Below are positions 6,980 to 15,281 of a stretch of 19,320 nt of DNA, one piece after another. The stretch comes from VGCC01 sp040381195 (lineage in GTDB: Bacteria; Actinomycetota; Actinomycetes; S36-B12), in the NCBI GenBank assembly GCA_040381195.1, contig JBEIHR010000031.1, positions 1-19,320 of the forward strand, given 5' to 3'. How positions within the stretch are numbered: position 1 is the stretch's first letter; every line of letters begins with the position of its first letter. Below the pieces are notes generated by a model, which had not been told where the DNA came from, searched no databases, and saw only the letters and a program-made list of their open reading frames with translations. Both the position numbers and the translations under genes were made by a program.

Positions 6980-8535
6980 CCGTTCCGGTCGGCTTACGGC
7001 TCGCGTGGCTGGTGCCCGCGGGTTTTCTCGCGATCTTCCTAGTGGTGCCGCTTGTCGCACTCGGCGCCGTAGTGGCGGATCCCGCACTCTTCACCGCGTT
7101 CGCCGATGCCCAGTTATGGAGCGTGGCGGCTCAGGCCGCAGGTCAGGCGTTGATAAGCGTGGCACTGACGCTGGTCATCGGACTTCCCATCACCGCGCTG
7201 CTCTACCGGGTCTCCTTCCCCGGGCGGCGTGCTCTCCTCGCACTGGCGACGGTCCCCTTCGTGCTGCCCACCGTCGTCGTCGCACTCGCCTTGCGCACCC
7301 TCCTCGGTGACGTCCTCGACCAGGGACTCGCTCTCGTGGTCCTGGCACATGTCTACGTCAACCTCGCCGTGGTCATCCGCATCGTCGGTGCCCGGTGGTC
7401 GCGAGTGGACCCGCGCACAACGGCGGTCGCGCGGACGCTCGGTGCTCGACCACTGACAGCGTTCTGGACCGTCACCCTCCCGGCACTGCGGTCATCGATC
7501 GCAGCGGCGGGGGCCGTCGTATTCGTGTTCTGCTTCACCTCGCTGGGGATCATCGCCATCGCGGGCGATGGCAGCGTGCGCACCCTGGAGTCGGTCATCG
7601 TGCGACGCACCGCGGTGCTTCTCGACTTTCCAGGTGCCGTCGCCGCTGCATTGGTGCAACTCGCGGTGGTGGTGATCGTCCTGATTCTCACCACGCGGAT
7701 GTCCTCCGTCCCCTCGCGCGGCCGCGAGGTGGTCCACCCGGGGCCCACGCGTCCTGGTGTTCGCGCGGCCGTCCTGGTGGGGGCGCTCACCGTGACCGTC
7801 GCTCTGCTCGCCCCGCTGCTCACCATGGCGATCGCCTCGATCCGCGCGGAGGGTGGCTGGACATTGGCGTGGTGGTCCGAACTGGTCGCCGGGGCCCTCG
7901 GCGTCGGTGCACCGCGTGACGCGTTGCTGCGGAGCATCGGGATCGCACTGGTGACCGGCGTGATCGCGGCACTGGTCGGTGGTCTCGCGGCAGCCTCGGC
8001 ACTCACCCATCGACTGGGCCGTGCCGTGGCCGGGGTCGGCCTCCTCCCCCTCGGTGTCTCGGCAGCCACCCTCGGGCTCGGGACACTCCTCGCGTTCGGA
8101 CGCGCCCCTCTGGACCTGCGCGCGACCGGGCTCCTGGTTCCGATCGCCCATGCGCTCGTAGCGGTTCCCCTGGTCATCGCGGCCGCAGCCCCCGCACTCG
8201 CGGCCACAAGTCCGCACCGTGGCGTGGTGGCGGCCACGCTCGGTGCTCGACCCGGTCGCGCCTGGTGGACCTGCTACGGCCCGGTGGTGCGCGTCGTGAT
8301 GATCGCCGCCGGCGGACTCGCCGCCGCGGTGTCCCTCGGTGAGTTCGGCGCCGCATCCGTGCTTACCCGGGCAGACTCCCCCACCGTGCCCGTGTTGATC
8401 GAGCGCTTGCTGGGACGACCCGGTGATGCACCATTCGGGGTCGCCGCGTGCCTGTCCGTGGTGTTGATGGTCGCGACGCTGGTCCTGGTCATCGCGATCG
8501 ATCGACTCGGACGCCGACGCGGGGTAACGCCATGA
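6955..8535 (+). CDS. thiP: Thiamine ABC transporter permease, two fused permease domains
   Basis: The protein has 526 residues with about 12 hydrophobic helices, as expected for a ThiP/FbpB-type permease in which both halves of the channel are on one chain. Each half has an EAA-type coupling loop that contacts the ATPase: ARTLGARPLTAFWTVTLP at about residues 158-175 and AATLGARPGRAWWTCYGP at about residues 423-440. The GTG at 6955 gives a 25-nt overlap with thiB. No good ribosome binding site is visible, so translation is probably coupled; a CTG at 6976, overlapping the thiB stop, is an alternative that would shorten it by 7 residues. The end overlaps the ATPase start by four bases (ATGA at 8532-8535). 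The substrate is inferred from the riboswitch and from ThiB. Confidence 0.9.
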   Translation: MGRDPGTLTVPVGLRLAWLVPAGFLAIFLVVPLVALGAVVADPALFTAFADAQLWSVAAQAAGQALISVALTLVIGLPITALLYRVSFPGRRALLALATVPFVLPTVVVALALRTLLGDVLDQGLALVVLAHVYVNLAVVIRIVGARWSRVDPRTTAVARTLGARPLTAFWTVTLPALRSSIAAAGAVVFVFCFTSLGIIAIAGDGSVRTLESVIVRRTAVLLDFPGAVAAALVQLAVVVIVLILTTRMSSVPSRGREVVHPGPTRPGVRAAVLVGALTVTVALLAPLLTMAIASIRAEGGWTLAWWSELVAGALGVGAPRDALLRSIGIALVTGVIAALVGGLAAASALTHRLGRAVAGVGLLPLGVSAATLGLGTLLAFGRAPLDLRATGLLVPIAHALVAVPLVIAAAAPALAATSPHRGVVAATLGARPGRAWWTCYGPVVRVVMIAAGGLAAAVSLGEFGAASVLTRADSPTVPVLIERLLGRPGDAPFGVAACLSVVLMVATLVLVIAIDRLGRRRGVTP

Positions 8536-9155
8536 GCGACGGACTCCGCCTTGAGGGCCTGGTGATCGGTTATGGAACCCCGTTACGTGACCCGCTCAGC
8601 GCGCGCGTCGAGCCCGGTCGCATCCTCGGGGTGCTCGGGCCCAGTGGCTGCGGGAAATCGACCCTGCTCGCGACGATCGCCGGTGTGATCCCAGCCCTGG
8701 GCGGCGAGGTCCTCCTGGATGGCCGGGCCATCACCGAGGCACGCATCGACGAACGGCGGATCGGCCTGGTGTTCCAAGAGCCCCTGCTCTTCGACCATCT
8801 GTCCGTGGTCGACAACGTGGCGTACGGATTACGGCGCCAGCGCCTCCCGCGCACGCAGGCGCGTGAGCGCGCCACCGAACTCCTGGACTGGATCGGACTC
8901 GAGGGTTACGGTCACCGATCGATCGAGACACTGTCGGGCGGCCAGGCCCAGCGGGTGGCGCTGGCCAGGGCGATCGCGCCCGGTCCACGCGCCCTGCTCC
9001 TCGATGAACCCTTCAGCGCCTTGGATGCACCCCTCCGACGACGGCTCGCACTCGAGACCCGGGAACGCATCGAATCCCTGGGCATCCCGGCCATCCACGT
9101 GACGCACGATCCGGACGAGGCGGCGCTGCTCTGCAGCGAGATACTGTCCTGGTGA
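8532..9155 (+). CDS. thiQ: Thiamine ABC transporter ATP-binding protein
   Basis: This 207-residue ABC ATPase has all the motifs. Walker A is GPSGCGKST (36-44), the Q-loop Gln is 82 (VFQEP), the signature is LSGGQ (134-138), Walker B is LLLDE (155-159), the D-loop is SALD (162-165) and the switch His is 192 (VTHD). It is the short ThiQ-like form: it ends about 15 residues after the switch His and lacks the regulatory C-terminal domain of longer importers. It powers thiamine uptake through ThiP. ATG 8532 overlaps the thiP stop (ATGA), and its own TGA overlaps the GTG of the next gene (GTGA at 9152-9155). Confidence 0.92.
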   Translation: MSDGLRLEGLVIGYGTPLRDPLSARVEPGRILGVLGPSGCGKSTLLATIAGVIPALGGEVLLDGRAITEARIDERRIGLVFQEPLLFDHLSVVDNVAYGLRRQRLPRTQARERATELLDWIGLEGYGHRSIETLSGGQAQRVALARAIAPGPRALLLDEPFSALDAPLRRRLALETRERIESLGIPAIHVTHDPDEAALLCSEILSW

Positions 9156-10168
9156 GCACACCGTGGACCAAGGCACTCGATAGCGCCTACCTGCGTCTTG
9201 CGGTCTTCACTTCCGTCGCCGCATTCGCGGCGTACGTCGTGGCCGAGCTGATCCCGTACACCGCGGCCGTCCCCGCGGCGATCACCGCAGTCGTCGGTGT
9301 GCGAGTCACCTTCCACAGCGCCATCAAGGAAAGCCTGTTCCAAGTGCTCGGTGCCCTCATCGGTGGAGCCATCGCACTTGGCATCGTGTCACTCATCGGC
9401 AGCAATCCGATCGTCATCCTGCTGCTCGTGCTGCTGTCCTTCGCTATGGCGCGCATCATGCGCATCGCATCACCCGAGGAATCCCCATTCGTGGCAGCGA
9501 GCCTCGCCGTCACCGTCATCCTCGTCGTGGGCACGCACCTGACCACCGAACTCGCCGTCGAGCGCTTCCTCGGCGTCGGCGTGGGGGCAGTGTTCGCACT
9601 GATTGCCACCCTGCTCACCGCACCGACCAAGGAGTCGAGGGCACTGCGCACGGAGATGGACGAGGTCCAGCAGGCATTGAGCGACCTGCTCAGTCAGATC
9701 GCGCAGGACCTGCGCGATGGACTCACTCCCGCGATCGCGAATACCCGGTTCGATGAGGCGGTCGAGTTGCGCAACCGGGTACTCGGCCTTGCCGTGCAAT
9801 TCGAAGACCTCAGTCGCAACCGTCGCTGGAACCCCCGCACATCGGCAACCGACGTCGATCGACTCGAAGCAACCATGACCGCGAATCAGACGATGAGCGC
9901 TCGCGTGCTCTCCCTCGCCGCAGACCTCCGCGGCCAGGGTCCCTCGAACCTGCCACCGGAAGCCGTGAACCCTCTGGCCGACCTGATCGCGATGGCCGCC
10001 GAGAACGTCGCGGCCGAGGATCCGGCCACATCCCTCGGGCGCACCGAGGCACATGAGGCGGTGCGGGGAGTCGACGCGACGGCGCAGATCGCACTCATCG
10101 GTGGGATCGTCTCGCACGTCAACCGGATCAACCAGGCGTCGGCGACCGAAACCCCGCCGGATAACTGA
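9152..10168 (+). CDS. FUSC/aromatic-acid-exporter-like (DUF939-type) membrane protein
   Basis: This 338-residue protein has about five or six hydrophobic helices in its first 165 residues and then a long soluble, helical cytoplasmic part (about 165-338). That is the half-size architecture of the FUSC/ArAE (DUF939) family, whose members are proposed to export aromatic acids and similar small anions. Helix 2 has the typical AAVPAAITAVVGVR, and the loop after helix 4 has RIMRIASPEESP. The GTG start overlaps the thiQ stop by four bases, so it belongs to the TPP-controlled operon and is its last gene, followed 1 nt later by a terminator hairpin. The family call is from topology and short motifs. 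The transported compound is unknown and a link with thiamine metabolism is only inferred from the operon. Confidence 0.75.
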   Translation: MSTPWTKALDSAYLRLAVFTSVAAFAAYVVAELIPYTAAVPAAITAVVGVRVTFHSAIKESLFQVLGALIGGAIALGIVSLIGSNPIVILLLVLLSFAMARIMRIASPEESPFVAASLAVTVILVVGTHLTTELAVERFLGVGVGAVFALIATLLTAPTKESRALRTEMDEVQQALSDLLSQIAQDLRDGLTPAIANTRFDEAVELRNRVLGLAVQFEDLSRNRRWNPRTSATDVDRLEATMTANQTMSARVLSLAADLRGQGPSNLPPEAVNPLADLIAMAAENVAAEDPATSLGRTEAHEAVRGVDATAQIALIGGIVSHVNRINQASATETPPDN

Positions 10169-10169
10169 A

Positions 10170-10212
10170 AGTCCGTGGCCGCCTCGGTCTCGGGCCCGGG
10201 CGGCCACGGACT
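10170..10212. terminator. Strong hairpin terminator between convergent operons
   Basis: AGTCCGTGGCCGCC (10170-10183) pairs without mismatch with GGCGGCCACGGACT (10199-10212) around a 15-nt loop that can itself fold partly (GGGCCC). It follows the last gene of the thiamine operon at once and faces the end of the ahpE-like gene 38 nt away. On the minus strand it is followed by TTTCAG, so it could serve both directions. Confidence 0.85.
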
Positions 10213-10249
10213 CCTAGTCCACACCTGATGGCGCTTTCGCGCATCTCGA

Positions 10250-10720
10250 CTAGTCGAGGGCAGCGAGGGCCGCCGCGTAGTCGTCGGCATTGCGCCCCTC
10301 ACCGGGCCCGTTGACGACCATCCAACGGATGACACCCTCCTTATCGATGACGAACGAGCCACGCGTGGCGAAGCCCTTGTCCTCGAGGAAGACCCCGTAG
10401 GCCCGGGAAATCTCCCCATGCGGCCAGAAGTCGCTCACCAACTGGTGCTCCAATTTCTCGGACTCAGCGAACACCTTGAGGGTGTAGGGCGAGTCACAGG
10501 ACACGCTCAGCACCTCGGTGGTGTCGTTCTCAAACTCCGGAGCCCGGTCCCGGATGGTGCACAGTTCCTGGGTACAGAGTCCGGTGAAGGCGAACGGATA
10601 GAACATCACGAGCACGTTCTTCTTACCCCGGAAGTCCGAGAGATGTACCTCGGCTCCGAACTGATTCTTGGCAATGAAATCCGGGGCCACCTGGCCCACG
10701 GCAAGACCTGAGTGCGACAT
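10250..10720 (-). CDS. ahpE: AhpE-like peroxiredoxin
   Basis: This 156-residue peroxiredoxin reduces peroxides with a catalytic cysteine. The active site FYPFAFTGLC places the peroxidatic Cys at 49, with Thr46 and a later conserved Arg in ATRGSF. PEFENDT, LVSDFWPHGE and SRAYGVF closely match my memory of mycobacterial AhpE (Rv2238c). Unlike the one-cysteine AhpE, it has a second Cys at 54 (Cys-x4-Cys, as in PrxQ/BCP enzymes) and a third at 75, so its recycling may differ. The start ATG 10720 has GGAGG 6 nt upstream. It lies 21 nt after the DUF3052 gene, so the two form an operon, the same pair as Rv2239c-Rv2238c. Confidence 0.92.
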   Translation of the reverse strand: MSHSGLAVGQVAPDFIAKNQFGAEVHLSDFRGKKNVLVMFYPFAFTGLCTQELCTIRDRAPEFENDTTEVLSVSCDSPYTLKVFAESEKLEHQLVSDFWPHGEISRAYGVFLEDKGFATRGSFVIDKEGVIRWMVVNGPGEGRNADDYAAALAALD

Positions 10721-10741
10721 GTCATACCTCCGCGCGCGACG

Positions 10742-11161
10742 CTAGCGCTTGGAGCGCGGTGCGACCAAACGTGTCCCCTGCCAGTCCGACCCCGCACTGA
10801 TCGTGGTGGTCTGTTGGAGTCCGGCCGTGGGAGCGGCGTCCGAGATGTCCTCGGGTTCGACATGTCCGTCGCGGCCGGGCTTGGGGGTCAAGAGCCACAC
10901 CACCCCGTGGTCGGCCAACGGCCCGATCGCATCCACGAGGGCATCCACGAGGTCGCCATCGTCCTCGCGCCACCACAGGACGACGACATCGACGACGTCG
11001 TCGAAATCCTCATCGACGAGCTCGTCACCGACGATCGCCTCGATCCCGGCGCGGAGGCTCTCGTCGACGTCGGAGTCGTAGCCGAGTTCCTGCACCGTGA
11101 GTCCGGCTTCCAGGCCCAAACGACCGGCCAGTTCCCTGCCGTCTCCCGCCGACGCGGCCAC
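10742..11161 (-). CDS. DUF3052 family protein
   Basis: This small acidic protein of about 139 residues matches the actinobacterial DUF3052 family (M. tuberculosis Rv2239c) in its core: VVDVVVLWWRE, DGDLVDALVDAIGPLADHG, LLTPKPGRDGHVEP and DAAPTAGLQ. No enzymatic motif is visible and the role is unknown. The family is conserved next to ahpE and aceE. The start is uncertain. GTG 11161 follows GGGGAGAG at a short spacing; an in-frame GTG at 11173 would add four residues. The frame stays open further upstream to about 11365, but this would cross the aceE start and has no family similarity. It is transcribed away from aceE, so about 200 bp between them must hold both promoters; I could not pick out convincing boxes there. 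Confidence 0.85.
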   Translation of the reverse strand: MAASAGDGRELAGRLGLEAGLTVQELGYDSDVDESLRAGIEAIVGDELVDEDFDDVVDVVVLWWREDDGDLVDALVDAIGPLADHGVVWLLTPKPGRDGHVEPEDISDAAPTAGLQQTTTISAGSDWQGTRLVAPRSKR

Positions 11162-11358
11162 ATCTCTCCCCACAGTAGGTGCCCGATTCGCCGGGCTCAG
11201 GGGGTAGTCCACCGAACTGGGGGCTGCTTGGCAAGCGCATCCGGGCAATCTCTCGGCCCAAGGAGTGCATGGGCACGTGGATGGGGAAGGATGGGAGGCA
11301 TCGCAGCACGTCACCACCAGCGGCGGAGACCCCGATCGCTGGTCGAACGGAGGTCCAC

Positions 11359-14091
11359 GTGACAACCCCCCGTGACCGAGACCCCCTCCTGGCCGGGGGC
11401 CTTCCCACGCAGTACGTCGACGTCGATCCCGACGAAACCGGCGAGTGGCTGGACTCCTTCGACGCCCTCGTCGAGCGCTCCGGGAACCACCGTGCCCGCT
11501 ACGTCATGCTCTCCCTGCTCCGCCGTGCCGCCGAGCGCAACGTGGGCGTTCCCAGCCTGCGCAGCACCGACTACATCAACACGATCCCCCCGGAGCGCGA
11601 ACCGTTCTTCCCCGGGGACGAGTACGTCGAGCGGGAGATCCGCAACATCATCCGCTGGAACGCCGCGATCATGGTCCACCGCGCGCAGCGGCCCGGCGTC
11701 TCGGTCGGCGGACACATCTCGACGTACGCGAGCTCGGCCACCCTGTACGAGGTCGGGTTCAACCACTTCTTCAAGGGCCCCGATCACCCCGATGGCGCCG
11801 ATCAACTGTTCATCCAGGGACATGCCTCCCCCGGCATCTATGCCCGCGCATTCGTCGAGGGACGCCTGACCGAAGCGCAGATGGACGGTTTCCGACAGGA
11901 GCTATCGCATCCCGCAGGCGGCCTGCCGTCGTACCCGCACCCTCGCCTGATGCCCTGGTTCTGGCAGTTCCCCACCGTCTCCATGGGACTGGGACCGCTC
12001 AACGCGATCTACCAGGCCCGTTTCAACAAGTACCTGACCCACCGGGGCATCAAGGATGTGTCCGCGCAGAAAGTGTGGGCATTCCTCGGCGACGGAGAAA
12101 CAGACGAGGTCGATGCCGTGGGGGCGCTCACGCTCGCAGCGCGCGAGGAACTCGACAATCTGATCTTCGTCGTCAACTGCAATCTGCAACGACTCGATGG
12201 CCCCGTGCGCGGTAACGGAAAGATCATTCAGGAACTCGAGAGCCTGTTCCGCGGTGCCGGATGGAACGTGCTCAAGGTCGTCTGGGGTCGCGGGTGGGAC
12301 GAACTGCTCGCGGCGGATCGCGACGGCGCCCTGGTGAACCTGATGAACAACACGCCTGACGGTGACTTCCAGACCTACAAGGCGGAGAACGGCGCCTTCG
12401 TGCGCGAGCACTTCTTCGGACGGGATCCCCGTGCAGCGAAACTCGTCGAGACCTGGACCGACGATCAGATCTGGTCACTCCAACGCGGCGGCCATGACTA
12501 CCGAAAGATGTATGCGGCCTACGAATCCGCGGTGAACCATGCCGGCCAGCCGACGGTGATCCTGGCCAAGACCATCAAGGGTTGGACCCTCGGCTCGCAC
12601 TTCGAAGCGCGCAATGCCACCCATCAGATGAAGAAACTCTCCGTGGACGACCTGCGTGAGTTCCGGGATCGGCTCTACCTGCCGATTCCCGACGCGGCGC
12701 TTGATCCGTACCTCCCTCCGTACTACCACCCGGGTCCCGACGATCCGAACATCCAGTACTTGATGGAGCGCAGGCGCCAGTTGGGTGGATCGCTGCCCAC
12801 CCGGAGACGCACGTCGCGCCCGCTCCCGCTCCCGCCGGAGTCCCACTACGAGGTGATTCAGCGCGGCTCGGGCAAGCAACCCGTGGCCACGACGATGGCC
12901 TTCGTCCGACTATTGAAGGACCTGATGCGCGACGAGGGGATCGGTGCCCGAATCGTGCCCATCATTCCGGACGAGGCCCGCACCTTCGGCATGGATTCGC
13001 TCTTCCCCACCGCGAAGATCTATTCGCCGCACGGCCAGCAGTACACATCGGTGGACCGGGAGTTGATCCTCAGCTACAAGGAGTCCGAGACCGGTCAGAT
13101 CCTGCATGAGGGCATCAACGAAGCGGGTTCGGTCGCGTCGTTCACCGCGGTGGGCACGTCCTATTCGACGCACGACGAGCCGATGATTCCGATCTACATC
13201 TTCTATTCGATGTTCGGATTCCAGCGCACGGGTGATGGGTTCTGGGCCGCGGGTGACCAGATGACGCGGGGATTCGTCCTCGGCGCCACCGCCGGACGCA
13301 CCACCCTCAACGGTGAGGGCCTCCAACACGAGGACGGTCACTCACATCTGCTCGCCAGCACGAACCCTGCGGTGGTGGCCTACGACCCCGCGTACGGGTA
13401 CGAGCTCGGTCACATCGTCCGCGACGGTCTGCGCCGCATGTATGGCCCGGATTCCGAGGACGTCTTCTACTACCTCACGGTGTACAACGAGCCCTACCCG
13501 CAACCCGCGGAGCCCGAGGGCCTGGATGTCCAGGGCCTCCTCGCGGGCATGTACCTGCTCTCCCCCGGCTCCGGCAACGGACCCCGCGCGCAGATCCTCG
13601 CGAGTGGTGTGGGCGTGAATTGGGCACTGCGCGCCCAGGAGTTGCTGGCCCAGGACTGGGGGGTCGTCGCCGACGTCTGGTCCGTGACCTCGTGGAACGA
13701 ACTCCGACGCCAGGGCCTCGCGTGCGACCGGCACAACCTGCTCCATCCCGGTGACGCACCCCAGGTGCCCTTCGTCACCGAATCGCTGCAGGGGCGACCG
13801 GGTCCGGTCATCGCGGTGTCGGACTGGATGCGGGCGGTGCAGGATCAGATCCGCGAATGGGTCCCGCAGACTTTCGTGTCGCTTGGCACCGACGGCTGGG
13901 GGCTGTCCGATACACGTGGCGCACTGCGGCGCCACTTCCTGGTGGATGCGGAGTCCATCACGGTGCAGACGCTGGCGTCACTGGCCGAGTCCGGTGACGT
14001 GCCTGCCGCATCCGTCGCCGACGCGATCGAGAAATACCAGTTGCGGGATCCCGCCGCCGCGGACGCGGGCAACACGGAGGGCTCGGGATGA
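11359..14091 (+). CDS. aceE: Pyruvate dehydrogenase E1 component, homodimeric type
   Basis: The protein has 910 residues, the usual length of the single-chain alpha2-type E1. It decarboxylates pyruvate with TPP and passes the acetyl group to the lipoyl arm of E2. The TPP/Mg motif runs from GDGETDE (about residue 244) to NCNLQ (about 273). Other family landmarks are STDYINTIPP, PHPRLMPWFWQFPTVSMG, GPVRGNGKIIQELE, KGWTLG, NATHQMKKL and, in the second half, IIPDEARTFGMDSLF. The GTG start has CGGAGG 5 nt upstream. The open frame continues back to 11179 but that part has no family similarity. The last bases overlap the following transporter gene (ATGA at 14088-14091). E2 and E3 genes are not in the window. 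The product feeds acetyl-CoA to the fatty-acid genes downstream. Confidence 0.96.
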   Translation: MTTPRDRDPLLAGGLPTQYVDVDPDETGEWLDSFDALVERSGNHRARYVMLSLLRRAAERNVGVPSLRSTDYINTIPPEREPFFPGDEYVEREIRNIIRWNAAIMVHRAQRPGVSVGGHISTYASSATLYEVGFNHFFKGPDHPDGADQLFIQGHASPGIYARAFVEGRLTEAQMDGFRQELSHPAGGLPSYPHPRLMPWFWQFPTVSMGLGPLNAIYQARFNKYLTHRGIKDVSAQKVWAFLGDGETDEVDAVGALTLAAREELDNLIFVVNCNLQRLDGPVRGNGKIIQELESLFRGAGWNVLKVVWGRGWDELLAADRDGALVNLMNNTPDGDFQTYKAENGAFVREHFFGRDPRAAKLVETWTDDQIWSLQRGGHDYRKMYAAYESAVNHAGQPTVILAKTIKGWTLGSHFEARNATHQMKKLSVDDLREFRDRLYLPIPDAALDPYLPPYYHPGPDDPNIQYLMERRRQLGGSLPTRRRTSRPLPLPPESHYEVIQRGSGKQPVATTMAFVRLLKDLMRDEGIGARIVPIIPDEARTFGMDSLFPTAKIYSPHGQQYTSVDRELILSYKESETGQILHEGINEAGSVASFTAVGTSYSTHDEPMIPIYIFYSMFGFQRTGDGFWAAGDQMTRGFVLGATAGRTTLNGEGLQHEDGHSHLLASTNPAVVAYDPAYGYELGHIVRDGLRRMYGPDSEDVFYYLTVYNEPYPQPAEPEGLDVQGLLAGMYLLSPGSGNGPRAQILASGVGVNWALRAQELLAQDWGVVADVWSVTSWNELRRQGLACDRHNLLHPGDAPQVPFVTESLQGRPGPVIAVSDWMRAVQDQIREWVPQTFVSLGTDGWGLSDTRGALRRHFLVDAESITVQTLASLAESGDVPAASVADAIEKYQLRDPAAADAGNTEGSG

Positions 14092-15242
14092 GTTCGGATC
14101 CACGGCGATTCCTCACGTACCTGGAGGCGGAGCGGAATGCGTCGTTGCTCTACCGGGCACTCGCGGAGACCACCGACGGTGAGCGTCGCGAGGCGCTGCT
14201 CGAGCTCGCCGACATCGAGGACGACCACGCCGCCCACTGGATTGCCAAGTGCGAGGAATACGGGGTGGCGGTCCCCCCTCTCCCGACCGCCCTCGCACCC
14301 GACGATGTCCAACTCGTCACTCGGGCTTGGTCCCTGGGACTGACCTCGATCCTCGACGTCCTCGAGGAGACCGAGGGCGCGAACGCCGGGATGTACGACG
14401 ATGAACCCGAGGCGGGCGCAACCATGTCCGCCGACGAGCGACGTCATGCCGAGATGTTCCGCGCGCTCAAGGACGGTCACGTCGTTCCTGTTCTTCCCGA
14501 GGGCACATTCCCGCATCGCACGCTGAAGCAGGGAGACGGTGAACCCTGGCACCGCGCGGACAAGTCCGGCTCGATCCGCGCTGCGATCTTCGGTGTGAGC
14601 GATGGCCTCGTGTCCAACACCGCACTCGTGATGGGTTTCGCGGGGGCCAGCATCGCGGGTGCCATCGACAACTCCACGGTGCTCTTCGCCGGCCTCGCCG
14701 GCCTGCTCGCGGGTGCCTTCTCGATGGCCGCCGGTGAGTACGTTTCTATGGCGAGCCAGCGCGACCTCTTCAAGCGGGAGATCGCACTGGAAGCGTCGGA
14801 GTTGAAGGAGAAGCCCGAGGAGGAGCAGCGCGAGATCGAATTGATCTACCGCGCCAAGGGCGTTCCCCGCGACGAGGCAGCGCAGTTGGCGCGACGTCTC
14901 ATGGCCGATCCCGACACCGCCTTGGACACCCTCGTGCGTGAGGAACTCGGACTCGACCCCGGTGAACTCGGCTCCGCATGGAAGGCAGCGACCTTCAGTT
15001 TCGTTTCCTTCGCCATCGGGGCGTCGGTCGTCGTCATTCCCTACGCACTGCTGAGCGGAATACCGGCGCTGGTCACGGCGATCGTCCTCGCGGTCATGGG
15101 CCTCGTCGTCGTCGGAGGTCTCGTGGGTCGGTTCTCCGGTCGTGGAGTGCTGTTCTCCGCCGGGCGTCAACTCCTCTGGGGGGTAGGAGCGGCGGGCGTC
15201 ACATACGTCGTCGGGAGCATCGTCGGCGTCAACGTGGGCTGA
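14088..15242 (+). CDS. VIT1/CCC1-family iron/manganese transporter with N-terminal ferritin-like (rubrerythrin) domain
   Basis: This 384-residue protein is a fusion of the erythrin-VIT (MbfA-like) kind. Residues 5-130 form a rubrerythrin-like four-helix bundle with di-iron type ligands: Glu15 (LEAERNAS), Glu44-x2-His47 (IEDDH), Glu94/Glu96 and Glu117-x2-His120 (DERRH). Residues about 160-384 are the VIT1/CCC1 membrane domain. It starts with IRAAIFGVSDGLVSNTALV and AAGEYVSMASQ, then has a charged cytoplasmic insert (about 225-295, rich in Glu and Arg) and three C-terminal helices. Relatives export Fe2+ or Mn2+ and use the ferritin-like part to sense or deliver the metal. The ATG overlaps the aceE stop by four bases, implying coupled translation. 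In other actinobacteria I recall a PucR-type regulator between aceE and fabD, so the placement is unusual. Confidence 0.88.
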   Translation: MSSDPRRFLTYLEAERNASLLYRALAETTDGERREALLELADIEDDHAAHWIAKCEEYGVAVPPLPTALAPDDVQLVTRAWSLGLTSILDVLEETEGANAGMYDDEPEAGATMSADERRHAEMFRALKDGHVVPVLPEGTFPHRTLKQGDGEPWHRADKSGSIRAAIFGVSDGLVSNTALVMGFAGASIAGAIDNSTVLFAGLAGLLAGAFSMAAGEYVSMASQRDLFKREIALEASELKEKPEEEQREIELIYRAKGVPRDEAAQLARRLMADPDTALDTLVREELGLDPGELGSAWKAATFSFVSFAIGASVVVIPYALLSGIPALVTAIVLAVMGLVVVGGLVGRFSGRGVLFSAGRQLLWGVGAAGVTYVVGSIVGVNVG

Positions 15243-15281
15243 CTAAGGTTGGGCGCGTCGCCTACTCGGAAGGCCGTGCCC

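Noticed and set aside
7353..8237. 294-residue minus-strand open frame opposite thiP
   Set aside because: Low-complexity Arg/Thr/Ala composition typical of the antisense of hydrophobic membrane protein codons.
11174..11358. Possible N-terminal extensions of aceE and of DUF3052 into the divergent intergenic region
   Set aside because: Both frames are open by chance, but the extensions have no family pattern. A good ribosome binding site supports GTG 11359 for aceE.
13845..15170. 441-residue minus-strand open frame across the end of aceE and the metal transporter
   Set aside because: Composition is Gly/Arg/Glu/His rich without domain pattern. It is antisense to two clearly recognised proteins; long antisense frames are normal at this GC content.
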